NCBI GenBank assembly: GCA_963843455.1
Contig: CAWJKE010000006.1
Span: 62,001 to 126,000, forward strand
Length of the DNA stretch: 64,000 nucleotides
Direction: 5' to 3'
Source: CAIQPS01 sp963843455
GTDB taxonomy: Bacteria > Actinomycetota > Thermoleophilia > RBG-16-64-13
The notes under the pieces were generated by a model that worked only from the letters and a program-made list of their open reading frames with translations, was not told where the DNA came from and made no database searches. This document shows, in pieces, positions 1 through 8,507 of the stretch. Position numbers and translations under genes: made by a program. Numbering within the stretch: position 1 is the first letter of the stretch; every line of letters begins with the position of its first letter.

Positions 1-503
1 CGGCGAGGGAGAGCACGATCGTCGACATCGGGGGAGGGGCCTCGCGCCTTGTCGACCGGTTGTTGGACGCGGGCTACGGCGATGTGATGGTGGTCGACGT
101 GTCCGAGGCCGCCTTGGACGTTGCCCGGACGCGCCTAGGGTCTCGCGGAGATGCGGTGACCTGGATGGTCGCCGACGCGCGGTACGTCAGATTGCCCCGA
201 CCGGTGGACGTGTGGCACGACCGGGCGGTGTTCCACTTCCTCACCGATGAGGCCGACCGGCAGGCCTACCTGGAGTCGGTCCGGACGGGTCTACGGGTGG
301 GTGGGCACCTGGTGATAGCGACGTTCGGTCTGGGTGGACCCGAGAGTTGTAGTGGGCTCTCGGTCGAGCGATATGACGCCGAGAAGCTAGGCAGGTGCCT
401 CGGTGCGGAGTTCGAGCTTGTACGGAGCTTCCAGAGACAGCACGTGACCCCGGCCGGGTCCGTCCAGGAGTTCGTCTACGCCGCATTCCGGCGTCTTCGA
501 TAG
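1..503 (+). CDS. Class I SAM-dependent methyltransferase, 5'-truncated
   Basis: The frame is already open at base 3, so the gene starts upstream of the window. The visible part begins with the glycine-rich SAM-binding loop of class I methyltransferases (motif I, VDIGGGASRL), followed by an acidic end of strand 2 (VVDVS) and the segment DVWHDRAVFHFL, which is typical of a family of small soluble SAM methyltransferases. The stop is TAG at 501-503. The substrate cannot be read from the sequence. An internal TTG at 60 is not the start because motif I lies before it. A perfect hairpin follows directly and separates this gene from the convergent operon. Confidence 0.85.
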   Translation, partial: ARESTIVDIGGGASRLVDRLLDAGYGDVMVVDVSEAALDVARTRLGSRGDAVTWMVADARYVRLPRPVDVWHDRAVFHFLTDEADRQAYLESVRTGLRVGGHLVIATFGLGGPESCSGLSVERYDAEKLGRCLGAEFELVRSFQRQHVTPAGSVQEFVYAAFRRLR

Positions 504-514
504 CTGGCCAATAG

Positions 515-551
515 CGAGGCGCCGCTTCGCACTTGGCGAAGCGGCGCCTCG
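515..551. terminator. Perfect 16-bp hairpin between convergent genes
   Basis: The arms 515-530 and 536-551 are perfect 16-bp inverted repeats around a 5-base loop (ACTTG). It lies between the end of the methyltransferase (503) and the end of the minus-strand secreted-protein gene (581), so it can act as a bidirectional terminator. There is no clear T-run. Confidence 0.8.
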
Positions 552-580
552 GAGTTGCCACCCAGGGAGAGTACGGGATC

Positions 581-1017
581 CTAGTTGACCCCCCAGCCGC
601 CCATCATGCCGCCGCCGTAGGACGAGCCGCTTCCGCCCATCATGCCTCGGCCGTTGCCGGGGACGCGTCCGTTGGCCGGGCCGCTTGCGGCCGTCTGCCC
701 GGTCGCCGTTGAACTGGTTACACCGGTTGACCATGTCTTTGAGATCGAAGTTCGGGTTGACGCTCTTCATGCGGACGATCATCTGATCGGCGAACTTCTC
801 GGCGTCTGCACCGGTCAGACCCATGCGATCCTTGAGCATCTCGAGAATGTCTGCGCGCAGTTGCGGGTCGGTCGCCGTCTGTGCGATCGGGGCCGGGGCG
901 GGAGCCGCGGTCGCGCCGCCAACCGCCAAGAGCCGTCGTGGCGTACGTGACTGCGCCCAGGGCTACGACTCCGACCGCTATCAGACCGATGACCTTTGTC
1001 TTCGTGGTCTTGAACAC
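581..1017 (-). CDS. Small secreted Met/Gly-rich protein, frame broken twice
   Basis: The product begins with a lysine-rich signal peptide (MFKTTKTKVIGLIAVGVV..). A charged helical region follows (DPQLRADILEMLKDRMGL.., then MKSVNPNFDLKDMVNRC), and the protein ends in a Gly/Met tail with GRGMMGG and GGGMMGGWGVN before the stop. The three parts lie in three frames. Dropping one base near 926-927 and one near 701 joins them into about 144 residues. It is the third gene of the minus-strand operon behind the response regulator and sensor kinase. The kinase has a similar MMG-rich sensor loop, so both may contact the same ligand; Met-rich segments often bind Cu(I) or Ag(I), but that is inference. I do not recognise the family. 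Confidence 0.65.
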
Positions 1018-1160
1018 TCAGTCCTCCTCGTTGATGTGTGCCGGGTGCTTCAGTCCGGCAAGAATGAGGTAAGTATCGCCGGACCGTGTTGAGCTGGGGT
1101 GAAGGGAAAGTAAAGGTCGTGTGAAGCCGGCACCGCGGAGCTGCCGGGACGCGAGGCAGG

Positions 1161-2252
1161 CTACCGGGCCCGGGGCAGGAGGAAGGTGAAGCGGGTGAGA
1201 GTCCCGGGAATGCTCTCCACGCTCGATGGAGCCGCCCATCTGCTGCGTGAGCGCTTTGGCGACCGCTAGACCGATGCCGCTCCCCCCGCTCGAGCTGGAT
1301 CTGGACTTGTCCACCCGGTAGAACCTCTCGAAGACATGAGGCAGGTCGTCGGCGGGGATGCCGATGCCGTTGTCCTCCACGGCGAAGGCGACCATCCGGT
1401 CCTGGGCCCGGACTTCCTATCTTGACCGTGCCGCCGGACGGCGTGTAGCGGAGAGAGTTCGAAAGGAGATTCCCCAGGATCTGGGCGAACTTGTCGGGGT
1501 CGGCCCATATCCGCGGGCACGGCTCCGGGCAGTCCACCGAGAACGCGATACCCGAGTGTAGGAATTGAGGTCTGAGCGGCGCGACCACAGCTTCGACGGC
1601 TTCGGCCACCGCGAGCTCCCGGGGTCTGATGGCCTCGGCTCCCGCTTCGAGTCGAGAGACCCGCTCCACGTCGGTGACCAGGCGACCCAGCCTCGCCGCT
1701 TCTCGCCTCACGAGTTCGTAGGTCTCGGGTTCCGCCGGGATCACGCCGTCCATGAGTCCCTGCATGTACCCCTCGATGTTCGCGAGTGGCGTCCGTATCT
1801 CGTGAGAGATGGTCCCCAGCAGTTCTTGCCGTAGTTCCTCGGTCTTCTGTAGTTGCCCGGCCATATCGTTGAAGGCCGTCGCGAACCGGCCTATCTCGTC
1901 ACCCGCCCCGGGCGAGACCCGCTGTCGGTAGTCGCCGGCCGCGATCTGGCCGGCCACCTCGGCCATGTGCGCCAGAGGCCTGGTGATCCATCCGGACACG
2001 ATGTAGCTCGCGATGCCCGCGACGATGACCGCCGCAAGGGCCCCCCAGAGGATGGCCTCGTTGACGCCCGCGGCTGACTGCGCTCTGGATGTCGCCGTTC
2101 ATCATCCCGGAGCCGTCCCCCATCCCCATCATCCCCGACATGTGGGCGTTGACCGCCCTGACCGCCAGACTGCGGACCGCGATGGAGAGCACCGCCACCA
2201 GGACCACGATCACCGCGACGTACGAAAAGAACAGTCTCCACCGGGTGCTCAC
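1161..2252 (-). CDS. Membrane sensor histidine kinase, frame broken three times
   Basis: This is the sensor partner of the adjacent response regulator. After an N-terminal membrane helix comes a short outside loop rich in methionine (AHMSGMMGMGDGSGMMN), then a second helix, a HAMP domain (TRPLAHMAEVAGQIAAGDY), the dimerisation/phosphoacceptor helix with H-box (TISHEIRTPLANIEGY), and an ATPase domain with N-box (LGNLLSNSLRYTPSGG), G1 (EDNGIGIPADDLPHVF) and G2 (GGSGIGLAVAK). The C-terminus is FTFLLPRAR. The pieces lie in different frames; single extra bases near 2072, 1416 and 1221 explain all three breaks. It starts 3 bases after the regulator stop. The short Met-rich loop suggests a small metal ligand rather than a folded sensor domain (inference). 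Confidence 0.85.
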
Positions 2253-2255
2253 GCG

Positions 2256-2970
2256 TCACCTCTTCGCTAGGTCGAGGCGATCGGCACTCGGGGTCTGAAA
2301 TTTGTACCCCACCCCGCGCACGGTGCGGATGAAGTGCGGGTCCGCCGGATCGTCCCCGATCTTCTTGCGTAGATTGGCGATGTGCACATCTACCAGCCGG
2401 GAGTCTCCCAGGTAGCTGTAGCCCCACACCGACTCCAGCAACTCCTCGCGGGTGTAGACCCAGCCCGGATGTTCGCCGAGCACGCGCAGGAGCTCGAATT
2501 CCGTGCTGGTGAGTTCGATCACACGACCCTCCACCCGTACCTCGCGCGCCTTGGGGTCGATGGAGATGCCGCGCAGCGCGAGCAGGGCTGTCTGCCCTTC
2601 GTCGCTCTCCGCTCCCGTCCGACGGAGGACGGCCTTCACTCGGGCGACCAGGACTTTCGGGCTGAACGGTTTGACCAGGTAGTCATCGGCCCCTGCTCCG
2701 AAACCTTGGAGCATGTCGTCTTCGCTTCCGCGGGCGGTGAGCATCAAGATGGGGGTAGTCCGTGTCGGTTCGGATCTGACGGGCGACTTCAAGGCCGCTG
2801 AGCCCCGGCAACATCAGGTCGAGCACCACCAGTTGCGGCTCCTCTCTCTCCACGGCCGCGATCGCCGAGGGGCCGTCGGCTGCCTCCTCGACTTCGTAGC
2901 CCTCGCTCTCCAGATAGGCAGCGACCAGCCGGCGCAGGTTCTCGTCGTCGTCCACCACGAGGATCTTCAT
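2256..2970 (-). CDS. OmpR/PhoB-family response regulator, one frame break
   Basis: The receiver domain starts MKILVVDDDENLRRL, with the phosphoacceptor aspartate in VVLDLMLPG and the conserved lysine in YLVKPF. It is followed by a winged-helix DNA-binding domain (LTSTEFELLRVLGEHPGWVY .. DVHIANLRKKIG .. IRTVRGVGYKF). A run of five G at 2751-2755 (plus strand) shifts the frame between the two ORF pieces; four would give the normal receiver sequence DTDYPILMLTAR. The start is ATG at 2970 with a strong AAGGAGG site. It is the first gene of a three-gene minus-strand operon with the sensor kinase and the small secreted protein, and is divergent from the CDGSH gene. Confidence 0.9.
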
Positions 2971-2971
2971 G

Positions 2972-3057
2972 GCCTGTCTTACCTCCTTGCCTCGTAAGGA
3001 TACCCTGAGCGCGAGACAGGCGGCGCGTAGCCGGGTGGGTGCCGCGGGCGTATCCTT
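2972..3057. promoter_or_regulatory. Two inverted repeats in the divergent promoter region
   Basis: Between the response regulator start (2970) and the CDGSH gene (3137), GCCTGTCT at 2972-2979 is repeated inverted as AGACAGGC at 3014-3021, and AAGGATAC at 2996-3003 is repeated inverted as GTATCCTT at 3050-3057. Such spaced inverted sites could be bound by the response regulator. This is only pattern evidence. Confidence 0.35.
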
Positions 3058-3136
3058 GCGGTGGGCGGTCCGCCTGCGCCCGGCTCCGAGGATCGCCCCG
3101 GTTCGAGATCCACATGCACAGCAGAGGTAGGACCAG

Positions 3137-3826
3137 GTGAAACAGGAGAACACGGACTTTCCGAGACCGCGCGAGTGCAGAGTCAAAGTCACGACAAACG
3201 GTCCCTACCTGGTCTCGGGTGGTGTGCCCCTGTCAGAGCAGATCATCTGTGTCGATGAGGACGGCCAGCCTCACGGCTGGAGGGAGGGCCGCAAATACCC
3301 CGACCAAAAGAGCTACGCCCTCTGCCGCTGTGGTCGTTCGCGGCGGATGCCCTACTGCGACGGCAGTCACGCCGGAGTCGAGTTCGATGGTACCGAAACG
3401 GCCGGTGACACGCCCTACCTGGAGCAGGCCGACACGCTCGAGGGACCGGGGCTCACTCTGACGGATGCGGAGGGGTTCTGCATGGGGGCGGGCTTCTGCC
3501 ATCGGGCGGCGGGGACCTGGACGCTCACCCGGAGGTCGGCCGATCCCGCGGCGAAGCGAACGGCCATCGAAGAGGCCTGCGACTGCCCCTCGGGAAGGCT
3601 TGTGGCGTGGGAAAAGGACGGCCGGGTGATAGAGCCGGAGTTCGAGCCCTCCCTCGGTCTCGTGGAGGATACGCAGACCAACAAGATGGGGCCGGTCTGG
3701 GTGAGGGGCGGCATCCCGGTGGAATCGTCCGAGGGGACTACCTACGAGGTCAGGAACCGCGTGACTCTGTGCCGTTGCGGCCGGAGTACGAACAAGCCCT
3801 TCTGCGACGGGAGCCACGAAGACTAG
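3137..3826 (+). CDS. CDGSH iron-sulfur protein with two CDGSH domains
   Basis: The 229-residue product carries two CDGSH [2Fe-2S] motifs, LCRCGRSRRMPYCDGSH near residues 68-84 and LCRCGRSTNKPFCDGSH at the C-terminus. Each has the C-x-C...C-D-G-S-H ligand set. Between them is a third Cys/His-rich block (GFCMGAGFCHRAAGTW .. EACDCPSG) like the divergent mono-cluster ferredoxin domain that accompanies CDGSH domains in bacteria. The start is GTG at 3137 behind AGAGGT. It is a likely cytoplasmic electron-transfer or redox-sensing protein with no assigned partner. It is transcribed away from the two-component operon. Confidence 0.9.
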   Translation: MKQENTDFPRPRECRVKVTTNGPYLVSGGVPLSEQIICVDEDGQPHGWREGRKYPDQKSYALCRCGRSRRMPYCDGSHAGVEFDGTETAGDTPYLEQADTLEGPGLTLTDAEGFCMGAGFCHRAAGTWTLTRRSADPAAKRTAIEEACDCPSGRLVAWEKDGRVIEPEFEPSLGLVEDTQTNKMGPVWVRGGIPVESSEGTTYEVRNRVTLCRCGRSTNKPFCDGSHED

Positions 3827-3915
3827 CGCTGAGCGCCGGCCGGCCCCCTCGCGCCGGCGCCTCCAACGGCCTACTATTGAGCTAGGAAGCTGATGCCCGA
3901 AACAGGAGGTGGGTC

Positions 3916-5736
3916 GTGAGACTGCCGATCGGGATCTGTGGCCGCCGGCTGAGCATGCTTCTTCTTCTATCCCCACTTTTCGCAGCCGTCGTCGCGCTTC
4001 ACCCGGCCCCCGCGGAGGCAGCAGCCCTTCCGCCTCTGACCGAAGGCTGGACTCAGGTCGTCAAGGGCGGCTTCACCGACCCCAACAACTCCTACGCACC
4101 CACCTGGGCAAAGTTTAGGGATTACCTCTACATCAGCACGTCGGCCAACGAGGCCGGCACCGTCTTCTCCGGGAGCAGCAAGGCCGGGGGAGACATTTGG
4201 CGGACGGCCGACGGGGCTACGTGGGAGCAAATCGGCGCTGCGGGACTGGGCAATCCCCACAACAATCTCTTCCAGCTCATCGTCTTTCGCGACAAGCTCT
4301 ACGCCATCTCCAACAACATCAACGATCACGGCATCGAGATCTGGGTCACCTCCGACGGCCTGGAGTTCACCAAGATCGAGAAAGGCGGATTCGGGGACAA
4401 GAGCAACGACTGGGCTTTTCCCTTCGTGTTTCAGGACCGCTTGATACTGGGGGTGTCCAACGGTGATACGGGCGCGGAGATATGGGTGTCCGATGACGGT
4501 CAGACCTTCCGACAGGTGGTCGATGGCGGCATGGGCGACGCCGGCGTTACAGGATTCGGTGGTTTCGCCGACCCGGAGCGCGCGGACCCGATCTTCCAGG
4601 GCAAGCTGTACATCGGGGTCTCGAACCCCGCGAGTGGCGGAGAGATCTGGCGGACGGCCGACGGTCTGGAGTGGGAACGGGTAGCCGACGAAGGTCTGAC
4701 CCGGAGCACGACCAAGCACATCGCTCCTGACATCGTCTATCAGGGTCAGTTGTACGCGTTCGCGACGGCGGGTGGCACCATCGACAATCTCCTCGGCTTC
4801 GACCTCTTCCGAACCTCCGACGGCACCACGTGGGAGCAGGTTGTCGACAACGGCTTCAGCGTCGGCAAGGAGCGGAACGTCTCGGGCGATCTGGTGGAAT
4901 TCAAAGGCCGGCTCTACCTGACCTCGAACACCATGGACCCGCGCGTGCTCTTCCCGACGAATCCCTCCGAGCGACTGGCGCCCCGCGGCTTTCAGCTCCG
5001 AGTGTCGGACGATGGAAAGATGTGGACCCAGATCGGCGAGGACGGCTTCGGGCTGGCGACCAGCGTCGTGGCCGGCCTGAACGTGATCGGCGACATGCTC
5101 TACCTCGGGGCCTTCGACTATCACCAGGGCAACCAACTGTGGCGGTCCTCCGATGGGCAAAGATGGGAGCTTCTCTTCCGGGAACCCGATCCCAACTTCT
5201 TCCAGGAGGGAGGAGGCCCGCTCAACTTCAAAGGGCACTTCCTGTGGTTCAGCAACGATCTGAAGCAGGGACTCGCTATCTGGCGGACCGACGAGGTGAT
5301 GGTAGCCGAGGCGACCACCACCACGGCCGGTGAGACCTCCACCACCACGGCAGGGGGTACAGACACCAGCGCGAGCGGCGGCGGCGGGGGCAAGGTCAGT
5401 GGCGACAAGGGTGGCCCGAGCGGTACCGCCGGAGGCGACTCTGGAGGGATCGCTGGCGCCATCGACTCGGGCGGCTTGCCCGGCGGATGGATCGCGCTGA
5501 TCGCGGTGTTGGCGGTGCTCCTCGTGGCGGCCCTGGCCGGCGTGGCTTTTCTGTTGGGCAAGAGGACACGTGGGCCTCGCGCGGGCGCGACCGCCGCCGC
5601 GGCCGGCGGCGCGACCGACGCGGCTTCCGTTGGCGTAGCGGCGGCGGGCTCCGGTGCGGCGGCGTACTGCAAAGAGTGTGGGGCGCCTCTTGGTCCGGGC
5701 TCCAAGTTCTGCGCGGACTGCGGCGCCTCGGTCTAG
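3916..5736 (+). CDS. Surface beta-propeller protein with membrane anchor and C-terminal zinc ribbon
   Basis: The 606-residue protein starts at GTG 3916 behind AGGAGGT. It has a signal peptide (LLLLSPLFAAVVALHPAPAEA), then about 430 residues of repeated units built on GGEIWRTADGLEWERV and GAEIWVSDDGQTFRQV, the pattern of a beta-propeller of BNR/Kelch-like blades. A Thr/Gly-rich linker leads to a membrane helix (GWIALIAVLAVLLVAALAGV, about residues 525-545), an Ala/Gly-rich stretch and a terminal zinc ribbon (YCKECGAPLGPGSKFCADCG). The topology implies an outside propeller and an inside zinc ribbon. The function is unknown. Its stop lies 7 bases from the end of the convergent GNAT gene. Confidence 0.85.
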   Translation: MRLPIGICGRRLSMLLLLSPLFAAVVALHPAPAEAAALPPLTEGWTQVVKGGFTDPNNSYAPTWAKFRDYLYISTSANEAGTVFSGSSKAGGDIWRTADGATWEQIGAAGLGNPHNNLFQLIVFRDKLYAISNNINDHGIEIWVTSDGLEFTKIEKGGFGDKSNDWAFPFVFQDRLILGVSNGDTGAEIWVSDDGQTFRQVVDGGMGDAGVTGFGGFADPERADPIFQGKLYIGVSNPASGGEIWRTADGLEWERVADEGLTRSTTKHIAPDIVYQGQLYAFATAGGTIDNLLGFDLFRTSDGTTWEQVVDNGFSVGKERNVSGDLVEFKGRLYLTSNTMDPRVLFPTNPSERLAPRGFQLRVSDDGKMWTQIGEDGFGLATSVVAGLNVIGDMLYLGAFDYHQGNQLWRSSDGQRWELLFREPDPNFFQEGGGPLNFKGHFLWFSNDLKQGLAIWRTDEVMVAEATTTTAGETSTTTAGGTDTSASGGGGGKVSGDKGGPSGTAGGDSGGIAGAIDSGGLPGGWIALIAVLAVLLVAALAGVAFLLGKRTRGPRAGATAAAAGGATDAASVGVAAAGSGAAAYCKECGAPLGPGSKFCADCGASV

Positions 5737-5743
5737 CCTGCTG

Positions 5744-6253
5744 CTAGAGGCATTCCCTGACGTAGAGGTCTGCCGAGCACACACAGGGGGCGCACCGGCA
5801 CGCCGGGCACGGAGTAACGCCTTCGTCTGCGTAGAAAGACTCGAGACGTAGAAGTCTTTCGAATCCGAGGTTGGCCGGGACTCCGGAGAGGGCGCAGACT
5901 CCCGAGTCCCCGCGCACCCAGGCGAAGGATGCGAGTGCCGATGCGCCCGCGTCCAGGCACATCCGGCTGAGAGAATCCACGAGCAGCGTCGCGGCGCCCT
6001 GCCGGCGGGCCGCCTCCCGCACGGCGACCAGACGCACGAGCCCGATAGGGCCCCGAAGGTCGGGAGCCTCGTCGAGGCGGTCGGTGAGAGTCGCTACCGC
6101 GGCCCTGATGAGAACACCGTCGACCTTAGCGACCTGGCAGTATTCATGAGATCCGCCGCCGAGACTCCAGAACCCGGAGCCCAGCGAGGCGTCGAACAAC
6201 TCCGACGCGGCCGCGAGGTCGGATGGTCCAAGGGGGCTGAGGACGATCTTCAT
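5744..6253 (-). CDS. GNAT-family N-acetyltransferase with Cys-rich tail
   Basis: The 169-residue protein matches the GNAT fold: a first strand/helix (MKIVLSPLGPSDLAAASELF), a central strand, and the acetyl-CoA motif A (VRLVAVREAARRQGAATLLV). It ends with an unusual cysteine-rich tail (CPACRCAPCVCSADLY) containing five Cys in about 10 residues, which could bind a metal. Comparable proteins act on small molecules or protein N-termini; the substrate is not evident. It lies 18 bases downstream of the dioxygenase gene's reading direction, so the dioxygenase is downstream of nothing else and this gene follows its own start at 6253. Confidence 0.7.
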   Translation of the reverse strand: MKIVLSPLGPSDLAAASELFDASLGSGFWSLGGGSHEYCQVAKVDGVLIRAAVATLTDRLDEAPDLRGPIGLVRLVAVREAARRQGAATLLVDSLSRMCLDAGASALASFAWVRGDSGVCALSGVPANLGFERLLRLESFYADEGVTPCPACRCAPCVCSADLYVRECL

Positions 6254-6271
6254 CGGCCGCGCTCCGGTGGT

Positions 6272-7000
6272 TCAGTCGGCGGCCAGATAGAAGTCGAACG
6301 CGCCCGACTGAACCCCGTTCTGGTCGGAGAAGGTCACGAGGTTCGCCGGCGGCAGTGAACTGGCGATCATGTCGTTCTGCGGCGTCGTACCATCGCCTGC
6401 CTTCGGCGGCACGATGATCTGCGTCGTGATACCGCCGTAGCCGGCGGCGGAAGCCCTAATGTGGATATGCCGTGCTCGACCTGGGTAGTAGCCGGGGTAG
6501 ATGGTCGTGAACTCGTATGCACCGTTGCCGTCGGCGAGCACATAGCCGCGCAGCGCGATCTCACTCGTGTCGTATTGGCTCATGTCACCGTTCGCTGCGG
6601 GATGGTAGACGCCGTCGCCGTCGGCCTGCCAGATGTCGATTTTGGCACCCGCGATGGGTTTGGAGGTATCGGTGCCTCCGTAGACGTGACCCGTGATCTT
6701 GATGGGGTCGCCGGGCAGGCCGGTCGCGTTCAGATTCCCGTCGGCCAACTGCGGGGTGTTGGTGATGTAGTACGGACCTTCGGTGGTCCCGACGGTGAGG
6801 CCTGGGCCGGTCGCCGTGCTCGCCGACGTCGACACCGCGCCGCTGGTGGACGTCGCGGCGGCTCCTTCGGTGGAAGTGGATTTGGCGCCGTTGGCCGCGG
6901 TGGTAGAGGCACTGCCCCCCTGACCGCAACTTGCCGCCGCCAGCAACAATCCCAGAACAGCCACGACCGCTACTCCCGGCGCTGCGACCCTGTTCTTCAT
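6272..7000 (-). CDS. Exported lipoprotein, intradiol ring-cleavage dioxygenase family
   Basis: The chosen start is ATG at 7000 with GGAGG nine bases upstream; a longer ORF from 7042 lacks this site. A lipobox (LLLAAASC) and a Ser/Thr-rich linker precede the catalytic domain. The domain opens with TTEGPYYI and carries the expected non-haem Fe(III) ligands of intradiol dioxygenases: Tyr in DGDGVYHP, Tyr in YPGYYPGR and two His in RARHIHIRAS, with a conserved Arg just before them. Known members open catechols between the two hydroxyls using O2. Secreted, lipid-anchored members exist in soil bacteria. The need for O2 contrasts with the anaerobic enzymes elsewhere in the window. It is upstream of and in line with the GNAT gene. 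Confidence 0.85.
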   Translation of the reverse strand: MKNRVAAPGVAVVAVLGLLLAAASCGQGGSASTTAANGAKSTSTEGAAATSTSGAVSTSASTATGPGLTVGTTEGPYYITNTPQLADGNLNATGLPGDPIKITGHVYGGTDTSKPIAGAKIDIWQADGDGVYHPAANGDMSQYDTSEIALRGYVLADGNGAYEFTTIYPGYYPGRARHIHIRASAAGYGGITTQIIVPPKAGDGTTPQNDMIASSLPPANLVTFSDQNGVQSGAFDFYLAAD

Positions 7001-7090
7001 CTCGGCATCCTCCGAGTGGTGGGCTAGAGGCCATGCTCGCATATCCTACCGCCTCGGAGCCGGTCATCGCCGGCTCCGGGCGGTGTATTC

Positions 7091-7260
7091 TCGAAGCCTT
7101 TGCGGACACGTGCACAGAAAGGTCGTAAGAATGCGCGTGCTCTCGCAGTCGGGCGTTCTCGCGCGGGGCGTAGCATGTACCGGTACTTCTCGGTCATGGC
7201 GGTATCTCGAAACGTCGCGGACATGTGCACAGAAAGGGCGTCCAATGCGCGTACTCATGA
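7091..7260 (+). repeat. Imperfect direct repeat duplicating a gene start
   Basis: About 50 bases ending in AGAAAGG-N6-ATGCGCGTGCTC around 7091-7143 recur 114 bases later around 7205-7257, ending in ATGCGCGTACTC. The spacing is exactly 38 codons, so both ATGs (7131 and 7245) are in one frame. The second copy starts the flavoprotein; the first looks like a duplicated promoter/leader and start. Confidence 0.7.
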
Positions 7261-7865
7261 TCAACGGGAGCCCCCATGCGAAGGGTTGCACGTACACGGC
7301 GCTTTCGGAAGTCGCCGGCCAACTCGAGAAAGAGGGGATCGAGACCAGCATCTTTCACATCGGAGCCAAGGCCATCCGGGGATGCATCGCCTGCGGTGTC
7401 TGTTTCGAGACCGGGTATTGCGTCGTCAAGGATGACGGTGTCAATGAGTGCGTCGATCTGGCCGCGGAAGCGGATGGCCTCGTGGTCGGCTCCCCGGTCT
7501 ACTTCGCCGCGGCGAACGGTTCTCTCTGTGCGTTCCTCGACCGGATGTTCTTCGCAAAAGGTGCGAGATACGCTTACAAACCGGCGGCCGCCGTCGTGAG
7601 CTGCCGCCGCGGCGGGGCGAGTGCCGCGTTCGACCGTCTCAACAAGTACTTCACCATCTCGAGCATGCCCGTCGTCTCTTCGCAGTACTGGAATTCGGTC
7701 CACGGGCATACGCCCGAAGAAGTGAAGCAGGACCTTGAAGGAATGCAGGTCATGAGGGCCCTCGGCCGAAATATGGCGTGGCTGCTCAAGTGCATCGACG
7801 CAGCCAGAGGCACCGTGCCCTACCCCGAAACAGAGACGCGGGTGATGACCAATTTCATTCGGTAG
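7245..7865 (+). CDS. NAD(P)H-dependent FMN reductase / iron-sulfur flavoprotein family
   Basis: The 206-residue protein begins with the flavodoxin-like FMN-binding segment MRVLMINGSPHAKGCTYTAL and has the second FMN loop GSPVYFAAANGSLCAFLDR. A compact cysteine motif (CIACGVCFETGYC) follows residue 45 and matches the cluster-binding signature of iron-sulfur flavoproteins. Such enzymes reduce FMN, quinones or other acceptors and are common in anaerobes. The start at 7245 is preferred because family members begin at MRVLxxNGSP. An in-frame upstream ATG at 7131 belongs to the duplicated copy of this start region. Confidence 0.85.
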   Translation: MRVLMINGSPHAKGCTYTALSEVAGQLEKEGIETSIFHIGAKAIRGCIACGVCFETGYCVVKDDGVNECVDLAAEADGLVVGSPVYFAAANGSLCAFLDRMFFAKGARYAYKPAAAVVSCRRGGASAAFDRLNKYFTISSMPVVSSQYWNSVHGHTPEEVKQDLEGMQVMRALGRNMAWLLKCIDAARGTVPYPETETRVMTNFIR

Positions 7866-7907
7866 ACGCTGACAGCATCAGGACGCACGGGAAAGCGCTT
7901 GTCCTTC

Positions 7908-8507
7908 TCAGCTCCGGCGCGCCGGCGGGTCGTACGGACTGGTACCCCGGGCCCAGGACTTCGTCTGCAACGGTTTGCAGAGGATCTCGGTTATGTGGAG
8001 GTCGTGCAACCGGTTGGAGGTCGATGCGATGGCGACTACCGCCGTGTCGGCCCCTCTACCGGTGCCGGATACCACGATGACCTCTTCTCCCCGGGCGGCA
8101 TGCCCGCCGTCCGCCGCCATCAGCGTGATCTCGACGCAGACCTTCATGCCCTGACATATGGTGCGTAGCAGCATCGCCATGACCTCGGGGGTGCCGGAGC
8201 CGTAGAAGTTCTCGGTATGAAAGAGCATGGTGCCGAAATGCACTTTGTGGCCCTGCTGCTCCAACGTGGCGACCAGATCCGGAGAGAATCGCTGGGACTC
8301 GGTGAAGCCGTACTGGTGGGGCACGACGATAAGCTTGATGTCGGTGCCGGCGAGTAGGGCGGCGGCTCGCTTGGCCGTGACGCCTCTCGTGGAGGCGAGG
8401 ATGACCTTGCCGATGCCTCGGAGCTTGGCCTGCTCCAGCGCCAGCCGGAGGGTGGTGTCGGTGTTGCTCGGGCCCGGCTTCTCAAAGTAGACGATTGTTC
8501 GTTCCAC
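7908..8507 (-). CDS. Pyruvate kinase alpha/beta (C-terminal) domain protein
   Basis: The start is GTG at 8507 with GGGAGG seven bases upstream; the longer ORF upstream has no conserved sequence. The 199-residue product (VERTIVYFEKPGPSNTDTTL ..) matches a free-standing family related to the pyruvate kinase C-terminal domain, with blocks VILASTRGVTAKRAAALL, MKVCVEITLMAADGG and VSGTGRGADTAVVAIAST, and an end in ITEILCKP. It lacks the pyruvate kinase barrel and so should not have that activity. It may bind an anionic ligand in the cytoplasm. It converges with the flavoprotein gene, with 42 bases between the stops. Confidence 0.8.
   Translation of the reverse strand: MERTIVYFEKPGPSNTDTTLRLALEQAKLRGIGKVILASTRGVTAKRAAALLAGTDIKLIVVPHQYGFTESQRFSPDLVATLEQQGHKVHFGTMLFHTENFYGSGTPEVMAMLLRTICQGMKVCVEITLMAADGGHAARGEEVIVVSGTGRGADTAVVAIASTSNRLHDLHITEILCKPLQTKSWARGTSPYDPPARRS

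Noticed and set aside
3967..5784. 605-codon open frame on the minus strand across the beta-propeller gene
   Set aside because: It is a shadow of the high-GC plus-strand gene. Its residues have no conserved motif, whereas the plus frame has signal peptide, repeats and zinc ribbon.
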